Numbered from the stretch's first letter, positions 53,583 through 62,683 are shown. The stretch: 64,000 nt of DNA from Sphingopyxis sp. H050 (GCF_001468265.1 NZ_LNRZ01000004.1:310001-374000); one strand, 5' to 3'. Translations and numbers: made by a program. Notes: generated by a model not told the origin, from the letters alone.

Positions 53583-55355
53583 ATGAGCGATACGGGCCAG
53601 AACGACACGACCGAAGCGCCGAATCCCTTCGTGCCGTCGCCCGACGATCTGCAGCATTGGGCCAGCGTCATGGGCCGCGCGCAGCAGATGATGCTCGATT
53701 ATGCGCTGGGGCAAGCGAACCAGGGCAACAGCGCCGCGGCGGGCCTGTTCGATCCCGCAAGCTGGCTGCAAAATCCGACGACGCAGGCCTGGGCCGAACA
53801 GTCGGCGAAAATGTGGGAGCAAGGCGTCACCTTCTGGACGTCGATGGCGACGCTGCAACCGCCGTTCGCGCCGGCTGCCGACGTGCCGCAGGACAAGCGG
53901 TTCGCCGACCCCGACTGGACGCAGAACCCCGTTTTTGCGCTGATCCGGCAGACCTATGGCCTGCTGACCGAGCAGTTGCTGACCACGACGCGGACGATGC
54001 AGGGGCTTGACGAGAACGCCCGCGCGAAAATGGAATTCGCCGCGAAGACGATGGCCGAGGCATTGTCGCCTTCGAACCTCGCGATCACCAATCCGCAGGT
54101 GATCAAGCGCGCGGTCGAAACGCGCGGCGAGAGTCTGCTCAAGGGCCTGAAGCATATGCTGACCGACCTGTCGCGCGGACAGCTCAGCCACGTCGATCCC
54201 GACGCCTTCGAGGTCGGCGTGAACATCGCGACGACCCCCGGGAAGGTGATCCACGAGACCGACCTTTACCAGCTGATCCAATATGAGCCGGCGACCAAGG
54301 ACGTCTTCACGGTTCCGCTCGTAATCTTCCCGCCGTGGATCAACCGCTTCTACATCCTCGACCTCAACCCCGCCAAAAGCTTCGTCAAATGGGTGGTCGA
54401 ACAGGGCCTGACCGTCTTCATGGTGTCGTGGAAGTCGGCTGACGCGTCGATGAGCGAGATCGTCTGGGACGATTATATCGCGGCCCAAGTGGATGCGATC
54501 GACACGGTGCGCGAGCTGCTCGACGTTCCCGCGGTGCACACGATCGGTTATTGCGTCGCCGGCACCACGCTTGCCGCGACGCTGGCGATGCTCGCGGCCC
54601 GGCAAGAAGCCGACAAGGTCCGATCGGTGACCTTCTTCACCGCGCAGGTCGATTTCGAACTCGCGGGCGACCTCAAGATGTTCGTCGACGACAGCTATCT
54701 TACCCTGTTGCAGCAATTGTCGGCGGGCGGTTTTCTCGACGGGCGTTATATGGCCGCGACGTTCAATTCCTTGCGCGGCCGCGACCTCATCTGGAACTAT
54801 GTCGTCGGCAATTATCTGCTCGGCAATGACTATCCGCCGTTCGACCTGCTCTATTGGAACGGCGACACCACCAACCTGCCCGCCAAATGGCACCGGCAAT
54901 ATCTGGTCGACCTCTATCGCGACAATCGTCTGGTGATCCCGAATAGCCTGTCGGTGATGGGCACCCCGATCGACCTCAAGAAGATCAAGACGCCGGCGTA
55001 CATCCAGGCCGGCCGCGAGGATCATATCGCGCCGCTCGCGAGCGTGTGGCGGCTGATGGATCATTTGTCGGGGCCGAAGACCTTCCTGCTCGCGGGCTCG
55101 GGTCATATTGCGGGCGTGGTCAACCCCCCGGCGGCGGGCAAATATCAATATTGGACCGGCGACAACGACGCCGCGACGCTCGACGACTTCATCGCGAGCG
55201 CCAGCGAGACCAAGGGTAGCTGGTGGCCGCACTGGATCGGCTGGATTTCGGCACAGGATGGCGCAAAGACGCCCGCCAAGGGCTCGCGCATCCCCGGAAA
55301 GGGCGCAAAAAAGGCGATCGAGGACGCGCCCGGCCGCTATGTCAAACAGCGGTAA
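53583..55355 (+). CDS. phaC: Class I poly(3-hydroxyalkanoate) synthase
   Basis: A 590-aa enzyme that polymerises 3-hydroxyacyl-CoA. The lipase-like box has Cys324 in GYCVAGTT, the acid is in AGREDHIAP and the His in GSGHIAGVVNPP. WINRFYILDLNP is the conserved class I block. A phasin gene follows, so the strain probably stores PHA. ATG 53583. Confidence 0.96.
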   Translation: MSDTGQNDTTEAPNPFVPSPDDLQHWASVMGRAQQMMLDYALGQANQGNSAAAGLFDPASWLQNPTTQAWAEQSAKMWEQGVTFWTSMATLQPPFAPAADVPQDKRFADPDWTQNPVFALIRQTYGLLTEQLLTTTRTMQGLDENARAKMEFAAKTMAEALSPSNLAITNPQVIKRAVETRGESLLKGLKHMLTDLSRGQLSHVDPDAFEVGVNIATTPGKVIHETDLYQLIQYEPATKDVFTVPLVIFPPWINRFYILDLNPAKSFVKWVVEQGLTVFMVSWKSADASMSEIVWDDYIAAQVDAIDTVRELLDVPAVHTIGYCVAGTTLAATLAMLAARQEADKVRSVTFFTAQVDFELAGDLKMFVDDSYLTLLQQLSAGGFLDGRYMAATFNSLRGRDLIWNYVVGNYLLGNDYPPFDLLYWNGDTTNLPAKWHRQYLVDLYRDNRLVIPNSLSVMGTPIDLKKIKTPAYIQAGREDHIAPLASVWRLMDHLSGPKTFLLAGSGHIAGVVNPPAAGKYQYWTGDNDAATLDDFIASASETKGSWWPHWIGWISAQDGAKTPAKGSRIPGKGAKKAIEDAPGRYVKQR

Positions 55356-55399
55356 TATCTAGCGATCATATCGCGGTCGGGACGGCGCTCCGATAATTT

Positions 55400-55463
55400 T
55401 TGTGCACTGCACAATTTTTTCCTTGAAATCGCCGATCCGCTCCTATATTGTGCAGTGCAACAT
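55400..55463 (+). promoter_or_regulatory. Phasin promoter with two PhaR-type sites
   Basis: TTGTGCACTGCACAA (55400-55414) is a perfect 15-bp palindrome, and a close copy TTGTGCAGTGCAACA (55448-55462) overlaps a TATATT -10-like box (55444-55449). The TGCACTGCA core is the kind of site used by PhaR repressors in alphaproteobacteria. PHA-responsive repression of the phasin gene is therefore likely. Confidence 0.7.
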
Positions 55464-55478
55464 AAAGGAGTTGTCCCG

Positions 55479-56222
55479 ATGGCTACCAAGATGGATAGTG
55501 CCGAAAAGGCTTTCGAAGCCGCGACGCTGGAAACCGCCGCCAAGCCGGCGGCCGCTCCTGCCGCCCCGGTCGTCGAAGCTGCTCCCGCAGTGAAGGCCCC
55601 GGCGCCCGCAAAGACCAAGATCGTCAAGGCCAAGGCCAAGCCGGTCCAAAAGAAAGCCGCAAAGCCGGCAGCCAAGAAGGTCGCCCCCAAGAAGGCGGCC
55701 GCAAAGACCATTGCCCCCAAGCCCACGAAGGCTGCGCCGAAGCCGGCAGCCGTCGTTACCAAAGGAATCAAGACCATGAACGACACCGTCAAGAAGTTCG
55801 CCGACGAAGCCAAGACCCGCGCCGAGACCCTGACCGCCGATTTCCAGGCGCGTTCGAAGGACGCTCTCGCCAAGTCGAGCAAGCTTGCCGAGGAAGCCGT
55901 CGAATTCAACAAGGCGAACGTCGAAGCGCTCGTCGAAGCCGGCAAGATCGCTGCCAAGGGCATCGAAACGCTGGGCCAGGAAGGCGTCGCCTTCGCTCGC
56001 AAGAGCTTTGAAGACACGTCGGCCGCGCTGAAGGGCTACACCGCCGTCAAGACCCCGGCCGACTTCTTCAAGCTCTATGCCGAAAACAGCAAGAAGGCGT
56101 TCGACGCCGCTGTTGCGCAGACCTCGAAGACCAGCGAGCTTGTCGTCAAGCTGACGAACGACAGCTTCGCGCCGATCTCGAACCGCGTTTCGGTCATCAC
56201 CTCGAAGCTGAAGGCAGCCTAA
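55479..56222 (+). CDS. Phasin family protein
   Basis: A 247-aa protein. Residues about 15-110 are a Lys/Ala/Pro-rich low-complexity tail similar to histone H1, and the C-terminal half is the helical phasin domain ([24 protein letters not shown]). It coats PHA granules; the basic tail may bind DNA and spread granules at division. ATG 55479 follows AGGAG. A terminator follows. Confidence 0.93.
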   Translation: MATKMDSAEKAFEAATLETAAKPAAAPAAPVVEAAPAVKAPAPAKTKIVKAKAKPVQKKAAKPAAKKVAPKKAAAKTIAPKPTKAAPKPAAVVTKGIKTMNDTVKKFADEAKTRAETLTADFQARSKDALAKSSKLAEEAVEFNKANVEALVEAGKIAAKGIETLGQEGVAFARKSFEDTSAALKGYTAVKTPADFFKLYAENSKKAFDAAVAQTSKTSELVVKLTNDSFAPISNRVSVITSKLKAA

Positions 56223-56285
56223 GGCCTTCATCTTCCCGTTGGCGCGGGCATCCCCCCTCCTCCCCGCCTGCGCCGACACCCCAAG

Positions 56286-56324
56286 ACCGCTCGCTTCCAC
56301 CGGAAGCGGGCGGTTCTTGTTTTT
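56286..56324 (+). terminator. Rho-independent terminator after the phasin gene
   Basis: ACCGCTCGCTTCC pairs with GGAAGCGGGCGGT (one G-T pair) around a 3-nt loop and is followed by TCTTGTTTTT. It lies 63 bp after the phasin stop. Confidence 0.88.
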
Positions 56325-56437
56325 CGCGCGCCATGAAAAGGGGGTTAATGGCCCCCGACCCTCTTGCGATTCTGTCCCGGCTTGCGATATTCCCCATAAT
56401 GATGCTTCCCGCTTCCATCCCTCACATCGTCCGCGCC

Positions 56438-56764
56438 ATGGCGGGCAAGGAAGACGACGCTTCCGGCACCCCGGGCGTCGGCATCGCGACGCGCACGCGC
56501 GCGAAGCCCAAAAAGCCGTCGATGTACAAGGTGCTGCTCCTCAACGACGATTACACGCCGATGGAATTCGTCGTGATGGTGTTGCAGCGCTTCTTCAACA
56601 TGGACATCGAACAGGCGACGCAGGTGATGCTGCACGTCCACCAGCAGGGCGTCGGCGTCTGCGGCGTGTTCAGCTATGAAGTCGCCGAAACCAAGGTCAA
56701 TCAGGTGATGGACGCCGCCCGGCAGAACCAGCATCCGTTGCAGTGCACGCTGGAAAAGGCGTAA
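56438..56764 (+). CDS. clpS: ATP-dependent Clp protease adaptor ClpS
   Basis: A 108-aa protein. The N-degron binding fold is visible: [20 protein letters not shown] (hydrophobic pocket) and [13 protein letters not shown]. It delivers N-end-rule substrates to ClpAP. ATG 56438 gives a usual length with a short flexible tail; ATGs at 56399 and 56402 are alternatives. Confidence 0.93.
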   Translation: MAGKEDDASGTPGVGIATRTRAKPKKPSMYKVLLLNDDYTPMEFVVMVLQRFFNMDIEQATQVMLHVHQQGVGVCGVFSYEVAETKVNQVMDAARQNQHPLQCTLEKA

Positions 56765-56775
56765 TCTAAGCTGTC

Positions 56776-56795
56776 ATCCCGGCGGAGGCCGGGAT
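56776..56795. repeat. Short palindromic repeat after clpS
   Basis: ATCCCGGC and GCCGGGAT form a perfect 8-bp stem around GGAG. The same CCCGGC...GCCGGG type recurs at 57331-57390. No T-tract follows. Confidence 0.5.
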
Positions 56796-56816
56796 CTCGA
56801 TTGGATAGGGTTTGGC

Positions 56817-57308
56817 CTATGCTCCTGCGCGCGCTGCCTGCTCGGCCTTGAGCGCCGCAGACGGCTCCCCCTTCAGATCGCCATAGCGCAGCGGTTCGCC
56901 GCACCCCGGACAGACCGTCGACGTCCCGACGTCGGCGCCGCAGGCGCGATGCGTATAGCGCACTGCCGGTCCGACAATCTCGCCCTCTTCATAAGCCCAG
57001 CGCTCGGCCCAGTTACGCATCGCATAGAGGACGTCGAACAGGTCCTTTCCCTTCGCGGTCAGCCGATATTCGTGGCGCGGCGGGCGTTCCTGATAGGCGT
57101 GGCGCTCGACCACCCCCTGCTCTTCCATGAGCTTGAGCCGCGCCGATACGAGTTGCGGGCCAAGGCCGGTGTTCGTTGCGATCGCCTCGAACCGGCGGCG
57201 CCCGAAAAACAGGTCACGCAGGATCAGCAGCACGGCGCGGTCGCCGAGCAATTCGGCCGAGCGCCCGACGGGGCAGAAAGTATCCGACAGATCGGTGCGT
57301 CTGGGCAT
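56817..57308 (-). CDS. HxlR-family regulator
   Basis: A 163-aa winged-helix protein: CPVGRSAELLGDRAVLLILRDL, RRRFEAIATNTGLGPQLVSARL and HEYRLTAKGKDL are HxlR signatures. The C-terminal part has Cys pairs (ACGAD and CPGCGEP) that may bind zinc. It is divergent from an SDR gene across a perfect 17-bp palindrome. ATG 57308. Confidence 0.88.
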   Translation of the reverse strand: MPRRTDLSDTFCPVGRSAELLGDRAVLLILRDLFFGRRRFEAIATNTGLGPQLVSARLKLMEEQGVVERHAYQERPPRHEYRLTAKGKDLFDVLYAMRNWAERWAYEEGEIVGPAVRYTHRACGADVGTSTVCPGCGEPLRYGDLKGEPSAALKAEQAARAGA

Positions 57309-57330
57309 AGGCGTGGCCAACTCCTCGTGC

Positions 57331-57390
57331 TCCCCGGCGAAAGTCGGGGCCTCTGGCGGCACAACGGGACCCCGGCCTTCGCCGGGGATC
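57331..57390. repeat. Palindromic repeat region in the HxlR/SDR gap
   Basis: Two CCCCGGC/GCCGGGG-type inverted repeats lie back to back (CCCCGGCGAAAGTCGGGG and CCCCGGCCTTCGCCGGGG). They look like dispersed palindromes of this genome rather than regulatory sites. Confidence 0.5.
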
Positions 57391-57413
57391 ACATTGCGCA
57401 AAAATCGCTTGTC

Positions 57414-57430
57414 ACTATGATTATCATAGT
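57414..57430. promoter_or_regulatory. 17-bp palindrome, probable HxlR operator
   Basis: ACTATGATTATCATAGT is a perfect 17-bp palindrome 30 bp upstream of the SDR start, in the gap with the divergent HxlR gene. It is the best candidate for the HxlR binding site. Confidence 0.7.
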
Positions 57431-57459
57431 TACTATCGGGCGCAAGAGGAGAGTCGCCG

Positions 57460-58191
57460 ATGCCTAACCCCGCAGCCGTCATCATCGGAGCCGGCGACGC
57501 CACGGGCGGCGCCATTGCCCGCGCCTTTGCCGCCGAGGGCCTGACCGCCTGCGTCAACCGCCGCGAACGCAATGCCGACGCGTTGGAAGCGCTCGCCCAG
57601 TCGATCCGCGAAGACGGTCATCAGGCGCGCGCCTTCCCTGGCGACGCGCGCGACGAAGCGGCGATGATCGCGCTGTTCGACCAGGTCGAGGCCGAGGTCG
57701 GTCCGGTCGAGGTCGCGGTTTTCAACATCGGCGCCAATGTGAACTTCCCGATCGCCGAGACGACGGTGCGCGTTTACACCAAGGTCTGGGAAATGGCCTG
57801 CCTCGGCGGCTTCCTGACGGGCCGCGAAGCCGCCAAACGGATGATCCCGCGCGGCCGCGGCACGATCCTCTTCACTGGTGCGACCGCCAGCTTGCGCGGC
57901 GGGTCGGGCTTCTCGGCCTTCTCGGGCGCCAAGGGCGCGCTCCGCATGCTCGCGCAATCGATGGCGCGCGAATTGGGGCCCAAGGGCGTCCACGTCGCAC
58001 ACACGATCATCGACGGCGCGATCGACACCGAATTCATCAAGGGCCGTCATCCCGATTTCGACAATGCGAAGGCGCAGGATCTGATCCTCAATCCGGGGGC
58101 CATCGCGGCCAATTATGTGATGCTCCACAAGCAGCCCAGAAGCGCGTGGACGCACGAACTCGACCTCCGTCCCTGGGGAGAGAAATGGTGA
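57460..58191 (+). CDS. Short-chain dehydrogenase/reductase, atypical active site
   Basis: A 243-aa SDR with the cofactor loop IIGAGDATGGAIA. The segment that should hold Y-x(3)-K reads FSAFSGAK, so the catalytic Tyr is replaced by Phe; the Ser in ATAS remains. It may be a non-classical SDR or a binding protein. The stop overlaps the isomerase start (ATGGTGA), so the two are co-translated. Probably repressed by the divergent HxlR. Confidence 0.82.
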   Translation: MPNPAAVIIGAGDATGGAIARAFAAEGLTACVNRRERNADALEALAQSIREDGHQARAFPGDARDEAAMIALFDQVEAEVGPVEVAVFNIGANVNFPIAETTVRVYTKVWEMACLGGFLTGREAAKRMIPRGRGTILFTGATASLRGGSGFSAFSGAKGALRMLAQSMARELGPKGVHVAHTIIDGAIDTEFIKGRHPDFDNAKAQDLILNPGAIAANYVMLHKQPRSAWTHELDLRPWGEKW

Positions 58192-58787
58192 GCAAAACCC
58201 TCGAACTGATCTTCGATTTCGGCAGCCCCAATGCCTATCTCACGCTGAAGGTGCTCCCCGAGCTGCTCGACCGCACCGGCGCCGACCTGATCATCACCCC
58301 ATGCCTGCTCGGCGGCATCTTCAAGGCGACGGGCAACAAGGCGCCGATGGTGCAATATGCCGATGCTCCGGCGAAGCTCGCATACGAAAATCTCGAGATG
58401 CGCCGTTTCATCGCACGCCACGGCCTGACCAAATTCCGCATCAATCCGCACTTCCCGGTCAACACGCTCACCATCATGCGCGGCGCGATCGTCGCCGAGG
58501 ATGAGGGCGTGCTCGACGACTATGTCGACGCGGTGAACCGCGCGATGTGGGAAGATGGGGTCAAGATGGACGACCCCGAAGCGGCGGCTAGCTTCCTGTC
58601 CGCCAACGGCTTCGACGGCGCCGCGCTGCTGGCGCGTACGCTGGAGCCGGAGATCAAGGCGAGGCTGGTCGCCAACACCGAAGCCGCGGTTGCGCGCGGC
58701 GTGTTCGGCATCCCGACCTTTTTCGTCGGCGATCAGATGTTCTTCGGAAAGGACAGGCTCGGTCAGATCGAAGAGGCACTCGCCTGA
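58185..58787 (+). CDS. 2-hydroxychromene-2-carboxylate isomerase-like protein
   Basis: A 200-aa DsbA-fold/GST-kappa-like protein: FDFGSPNAYL at the N-terminus with the active Ser and GIPTFFVGDQMFFGKDRL near the C-terminus. Relatives isomerise chromene acids in aromatic degradation or act as glutathione transferases. It is coupled to the SDR gene and followed by a terminator. Confidence 0.87.
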   Translation: MVSKTLELIFDFGSPNAYLTLKVLPELLDRTGADLIITPCLLGGIFKATGNKAPMVQYADAPAKLAYENLEMRRFIARHGLTKFRINPHFPVNTLTIMRGAIVAEDEGVLDDYVDAVNRAMWEDGVKMDDPEAAASFLSANGFDGAALLARTLEPEIKARLVANTEAAVARGVFGIPTFFVGDQMFFGKDRLGQIEEALA

Positions 58788-58796
58788 CCCTTAACT

Positions 58797-58830
58797 CGCC
58801 GCCCCTGCCGTGCGGGGGCGGCGGTTTTCT
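58797..58830 (+). terminator. Rho-independent terminator after the isomerase gene
   Basis: CGCCGCCCCTGC pairs with GCGGGGGCGGCG (one G-T pair) around CGT and is followed by GTTTTCT. It lies 9 bp after the isomerase stop. Confidence 0.85.
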
Positions 58831-58881
58831 GATCTAGGGGGATGGAAGAGCTTTACGTCGCTCCCCCACCCAAAAAGGCGC

Positions 58882-59319
58882 TTAGCGCAGCACGCCTCTC
58901 GACGCTTGCGCACGGGCGTAGAGATAAAGGGCGATCAGAATTACCCAGATGATCGCGGTGAAGATCGTCGGGAAGTTGCCGAACAGGCGCGTCAGATCGC
59001 TGTAATGTAGGCCGAACTGATAGATGCAGCTGATGGCCAGGCCGACCAGCGAGATCAGGAAGGCAGTAACCGCATGACGGCTGCGGATCAGAAGCAGGAT
59101 GGACCCCAGCATCGAACCCCAGACGCCGAGCGCCCAGCCGATGTTCGCCCAGAGCGGAAAACCGGCGAACCACGCCTGCTGTTCTGCCGAGAAGGCCGCG
59201 AGATATCCGGGATCCTTTATTTTGGTCATGACATAGTCGAACGCGCCCACGGCGTTCCACAATAGCGAGACGACCCCGACCACCCAAAGGTGCCACGGCG
59301 TCTTGACGGCATCGGTCAT
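58882..59319 (-). CDS. Conserved membrane protein, 145 aa
   Basis: Four predicted membrane helices. It opens MTDAVKTPWHLWVVGVVSLLWN and has a LWANIGWALGVWGSMLGS second region. This is a common sphingomonad membrane protein of unknown role. It is convergent with the isomerase gene. ATG 59319 follows GGAGGG. Confidence 0.78.
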   Translation of the reverse strand: MTDAVKTPWHLWVVGVVSLLWNAVGAFDYVMTKIKDPGYLAAFSAEQQAWFAGFPLWANIGWALGVWGSMLGSILLLIRSRHAVTAFLISLVGLAISCIYQFGLHYSDLTRLFGNFPTIFTAIIWVILIALYLYARAQASRGVLR

Positions 59320-59562
59320 AGGCTTTCCCCCTCCAGAAAGATCAGATCATGCTATCAGATTTTGCGCGGGCGATCAACGAAGTGATATAGTCGCGCAATA
59401 CAGCAGGATCGCGACCTTGGTGGCCGTGCGCTCGACGGCGAGGTCGCGATGATCGAGGGCAGACGTGAAGCGGGCGGCCGTCCCGGTGGAACGACCGCCC
59501 TGAATTTCCGGATCGGCTGAAGCCAATCCGTCGCCCCCGCGGAGGCGGGGCGCGACGAGCTC

Positions 59563-60111
59563 TTACTTCGGCGCGATCACCATGACCATCTGGCGACCTT
59601 CAGTGCGCGGATGGGCCTCGACCTTGGCGATTTCGGCGGTCATCTCGGCGACGCGCTGGAGCACGTTGAGACCGAGCTGGGTGTGGCTCATTTCGCGGCC
59701 GCGGAAGCGCATGGTCATCTTGACCTTGTCGCCTTCGCCCAGGAAGTCGAAGACCTTCTTCATCTTCACGTCGAAATCATGATCGTCGATGTTCGGACGC
59801 ATCTTGATCTCTTTGATTTCCTGCGTCTTCTGGCTCTTGCGAGCGAGGTTCGCTTTCTTCTGGGCTTCGTATTTGAACTTGCCCACGTCGAGGAATTTGC
59901 ACACCGGCGGATCGGCGTTGGGGGAGACTTCGACCAGGTCGAGGCCGACTTCAGCCGCCTGTTCGATCGCTTCGGCAGTCAGCATTACGCCCAGATTTTC
60001 CCCTTCCTCGTCGATCACGCGGACCTTCGGAGAGGAAATGAACTCATTGTATCGCGGGCCGTTTTTGGGCGGCACGGGCGCCATCGAGCGGCGGGTCATG
60101 GGCGGTGGTAT
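59563..60111 (-). CDS. infC: Translation initiation factor IF-3
   Basis: IF-3 has an N-terminal domain ([23 protein letters not shown]), a linker helix and a C-terminal domain with KIKMRPNI-like [16 protein letters not shown] and [13 protein letters not shown]. It blocks subunit joining and checks start codons. I place the start at ATA 60111, in frame, with AGGAGA 7 nt upstream; the first ATG (60099) has no ribosome binding site. Rare start codons allow IF-3 to repress its own translation, as AUU does in E. coli. Confidence 0.9.
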   Translation of the reverse strand: MPPPMTRRSMAPVPPKNGPRYNEFISSPKVRVIDEEGENLGVMLTAEAIEQAAEVGLDLVEVSPNADPPVCKFLDVGKFKYEAQKKANLARKSQKTQEIKEIKMRPNIDDHDFDVKMKKVFDFLGEGDKVKMTMRFRGREMSHTQLGLNVLQRVAEMTAEIAKVEAHPRTEGRQMVMVIAPK

Positions 60112-60257
60112 AGCTGTATCTCCTGGTCGTTTACGATAGGCGCGCGGAATCGACGCAATCGCGGCGCGCCATGCCCATATAGTGAACGCGGGCGCTGCGT
60201 AAAGGCTGCCCCGGTCACAAAGATGACGCTTTTCGCCGCGCTGTGGCGGTTATGCCA

Positions 60258-61457
60258 CTACCATTTGGTCGGCGCAGGATCGACGACGCGGAAACCGCCG
60301 GCCCCGATCTCGCTGACCTCGAGCGCGCGCGTGGCGATGCCGCGGTTGTTGAAGCGGAAAATGCCGTCGATGCCGCCGAAGCCATCGGCGGCAAGCAGGC
60401 GCGACGCTGGGAAGGTCGTCCCCGGCTTCCACTCGCGCGCGATGCGCACCGTCAGCAGCACCGAGTCGTAACCAAGGCTGGCGAGCCGGTATGGCGCCTT
60501 GCCGAAGCGGGCGCGGTATTTGGACGCGAGCTGGCCATAGAGGCCGTCCGAAACGGAAGCGAACCACGAGCCGCGCATCGCGGCGTTGCCGCCGAGCGAG
60601 GCGTCGGTGTTCCACAGCTCGGTGCCGAGGATCTGCCGGTTGCCGGTGCCCTTGACGATCGGGACCGCGCGCACGGCGTTGCCGCCCGAGTCGGCGATCA
60701 ACACCGCATCCATCGCGCCGGCGTTGGCGAGGCGGCGCGCCGCGCCGGTGAGCGCGGTCGCGCTGCGGTCGTAGCTTTCGACCGCGACGAGGGTGCCACC
60801 GGCTTCGGCAACCGCGGCGCGGAAGGCCGCGGCCGAGCGGTCACCATAAACGGTCTTGGGCACGAGCGCGCCGAAGCGCTGATGTCCCTTGGCGCGCGCG
60901 AAGGCGACGACGCGCTCGACCGACTGGCCAGGAACGAAGCCCATGATGAAGACGCCGTTGCCGGCGACGCTGCTGTCGTTCGAGAAGCTGAGGACAGGCA
61001 CCTTCGCATCGCGCGCCACGGGAGCGACGGCGGCGACATCCTCGCTGAGCAGCGGCCCCAGGATCAGCTTGTTGCCGTCGGCGACCGCCTGCCGCGCCGC
61101 CGCGGCGGCGCCGAGCGCGGTGTCATAGGTGGTGATGCGAACCTTTTCGGTGCGCGAGTCGAGCAGCGCGAGCGTCGTCGCATTGGCGATCGCCATGCCG
61201 ACGTCGGCGTTGGGACCGGTCTGCGGCACCAGCAGCGCGACGCGGTGGCGGTCGGTGTCGGTGGGCAGGCCGGGGCCGACATTGTCGGTCGGGGTTTCGG
61301 GCGGCGGCGCGGTCGCGGGGCCGTTGGCTTTGGGCACCATCTGGCACGCCGCGAGCAGACCGCCGAGCGCCAGCGTCGCCATGCCGCGCAGCATTCGGCG
61401 CCGCGACGACGCATTCGCTTGGCGCTGGGCAGCAGTTTCTGCCATTTTCGGCTTCAT
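60258..61457 (-). CDS. LpoA-like / periplasmic-binding lipoprotein
   Basis: A 399-aa lipoprotein with a lipobox LLAAC (Cys38). The rest is a type I periplasmic-binding fold (VALLVPQTGPNADVGMAIANA, GNKLILGPLLSEDVAAVAPVA). In alphaproteobacteria this position next to rsmI-yraN holds a penicillin-binding-protein activator, the counterpart of E. coli LpoA. It is divergent from rsmI, with the two start codons overlapping. Alternative starts lie at 61475, 61472 and 61445. Confidence 0.85.
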   Translation of the reverse strand: MKPKMAETAAQRQANASSRRRMLRGMATLALGGLLAACQMVPKANGPATAPPPETPTDNVGPGLPTDTDRHRVALLVPQTGPNADVGMAIANATTLALLDSRTEKVRITTYDTALGAAAAARQAVADGNKLILGPLLSEDVAAVAPVARDAKVPVLSFSNDSSVAGNGVFIMGFVPGQSVERVVAFARAKGHQRFGALVPKTVYGDRSAAAFRAAVAEAGGTLVAVESYDRSATALTGAARRLANAGAMDAVLIADSGGNAVRAVPIVKGTGNRQILGTELWNTDASLGGNAAMRGSWFASVSDGLYGQLASKYRARFGKAPYRLASLGYDSVLLTVRIAREWKPGTTFPASRLLAADGFGGIDGIFRFNNRGIATRALEVSEIGAGGFRVVDPAPTKW

Positions 61458-62316
61458 GCCGGATTCGACCATCACAAAATCTCCCTTACCCGGACTCTAT
61501 ATCGTCGCGACGCCGATCGGCAACCTCGGCGACATCAGCGCCAGGGCCGCCGCGACGCTGGCCGCCGCCGATGTCATCGCGGCGGAGGACACGCGCGTGA
61601 CCGCGAAACTTCTGTCGCACCTGGGTTTGCGCGTTCCGATGACCCCCTATCATGACCATAGCGACGAACGCACCCGCGCTACCCTGGTTGCGCGCATGGC
61701 GAGCGAAGTTGTCGTTTTGGTGTCGGACGCCGGCACGCCGTTGATTTCGGATCCCGGCTACAAGCTGGTCCGCGATGCGCGCGCGGCGAGACGGCATGTC
61801 GCCACCCTGCCCGGCCCCTGCGCGGCGATCGCGGGAATCACCCTGTCGGGTTTGCCGAGCGACCGTTTCCTCTTCGCGGGTTTCCTGCCGAACAAGGCAA
61901 AGGCGCGCGCCGACACGATCGCCGAGTTTGCAGGGCTGCGGGCGACATTGGTTTTCTACGAAAGCGGCCCGCGCCTCTCCGCCGCGCTCGGCGCGCTGGC
62001 CGAAGGTCTGGGCGATCGCGAGGCGGCCGTCGCGCGCGAGATCAGCAAGCTGTACGAAGAATGCGTGACCGGCACGCTCAGCGAGCTTTCCGCGCGCTAT
62101 GCCGATGCACCGCCCAAGGGGGAGATCGTCGTGATCGTCGGGCCGCCCGGGGAGCCGGTGGCCGAGGACGCCGACGAAGCGACGATCGACGCAGCGCTGC
62201 GCAAGGCGATGGCCGACAAGCCTGTTGCGCAGGCCGCAAAGGCCGTTGCCAAGCAATATGGCCTCGACCGGCACGACCTTTATGCCCGTGCGCTTGGCCT
62301 GAAAGAGCAGGCTTGA
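61456..62316 (+). CDS. rsmI: 16S rRNA (cytidine1402-2'-O)-methyltransferase
   Basis: A 286-aa SAM enzyme: LYIVATPIGNLGDIS at the start, AEDTRVT, SDAGTPLISDPGYKLV and FYESGPRL are the RsmI motifs. It methylates C1402 in the decoding centre. It overlaps yraN by 4 nt (TTGA) and shares a start region with the divergent lipoprotein gene. Confidence 0.95.
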   Translation: MPDSTITKSPLPGLYIVATPIGNLGDISARAAATLAAADVIAAEDTRVTAKLLSHLGLRVPMTPYHDHSDERTRATLVARMASEVVVLVSDAGTPLISDPGYKLVRDARAARRHVATLPGPCAAIAGITLSGLPSDRFLFAGFLPNKAKARADTIAEFAGLRATLVFYESGPRLSAALGALAEGLGDREAAVAREISKLYEECVTGTLSELSARYADAPPKGEIVVIVGPPGEPVAEDADEATIDAALRKAMADKPVAQAAKAVAKQYGLDRHDLYARALGLKEQA

Positions 62317-62663
62317 ACCGCGCCGCCGCCGAAGCGCGCGGCCGCAGGGCCGAACGGCGCGCCGCCTGGTGGCTGCGCCTCCATGGCTGGCGCATTCTGG
62401 GCGAGCGGCTGCGCGTGCCCGTCGGCGAGGTCGACCTCGTCGCGCGGCGCGGCCGCACGGTCGCCTTCATCGAGGTCAAATGGCGCGACCGCGCCGCCGA
62501 TCTCGACCTGGCCATCGACCAGTACCGCCTGCGCCGCGTCGCGGCCGCGGCCGAAATGCTGAGCCCACGCTTCGCCGGTCCGCGCGACGACATCCGGATC
62601 GACGTGATGCTGCTTGCGCCAAGGCGCCTGCCGCGCCATCTGGTCCACGTCTGGCAGCCGTAA
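62313..62663 (+). CDS. yraN: UPF0102 (YraN) family protein
   Basis: A 116-aa predicted nuclease-fold protein with GEVDLVARRGRTVAFIEVK carrying the conserved E-x-D and E-x-K residues. Function unproven. It starts with TTG overlapping the rsmI stop and is followed by gshB 20 bp later, the usual order. Confidence 0.92.
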   Translation: MNRAAAEARGRRAERRAAWWLRLHGWRILGERLRVPVGEVDLVARRGRTVAFIEVKWRDRAADLDLAIDQYRLRRVAAAAEMLSPRFAGPRDDIRIDVMLLAPRRLPRHLVHVWQP

Positions 62664-62683
62664 CGGCGCCCAAGGAGAAGAAG

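Noticed and set aside
53544-55232. 562-codon leftward frame inside phaC
   Set aside because: Antisense to phaC with its intact catalytic residues; no start signal and Arg/Val/His-rich composition.
59531-59556. GC-rich hairpin after infC as a terminator
   Set aside because: The stem is imperfect and no T-tract follows on the minus strand; it looks like one of the dispersed short palindromes of this genome.
60243-61655. 470-codon rightward frame opposite the LpoA-like lipoprotein
   Set aside because: Covers the lipoprotein and the rsmI start in the wrong frame; low-complexity translation.
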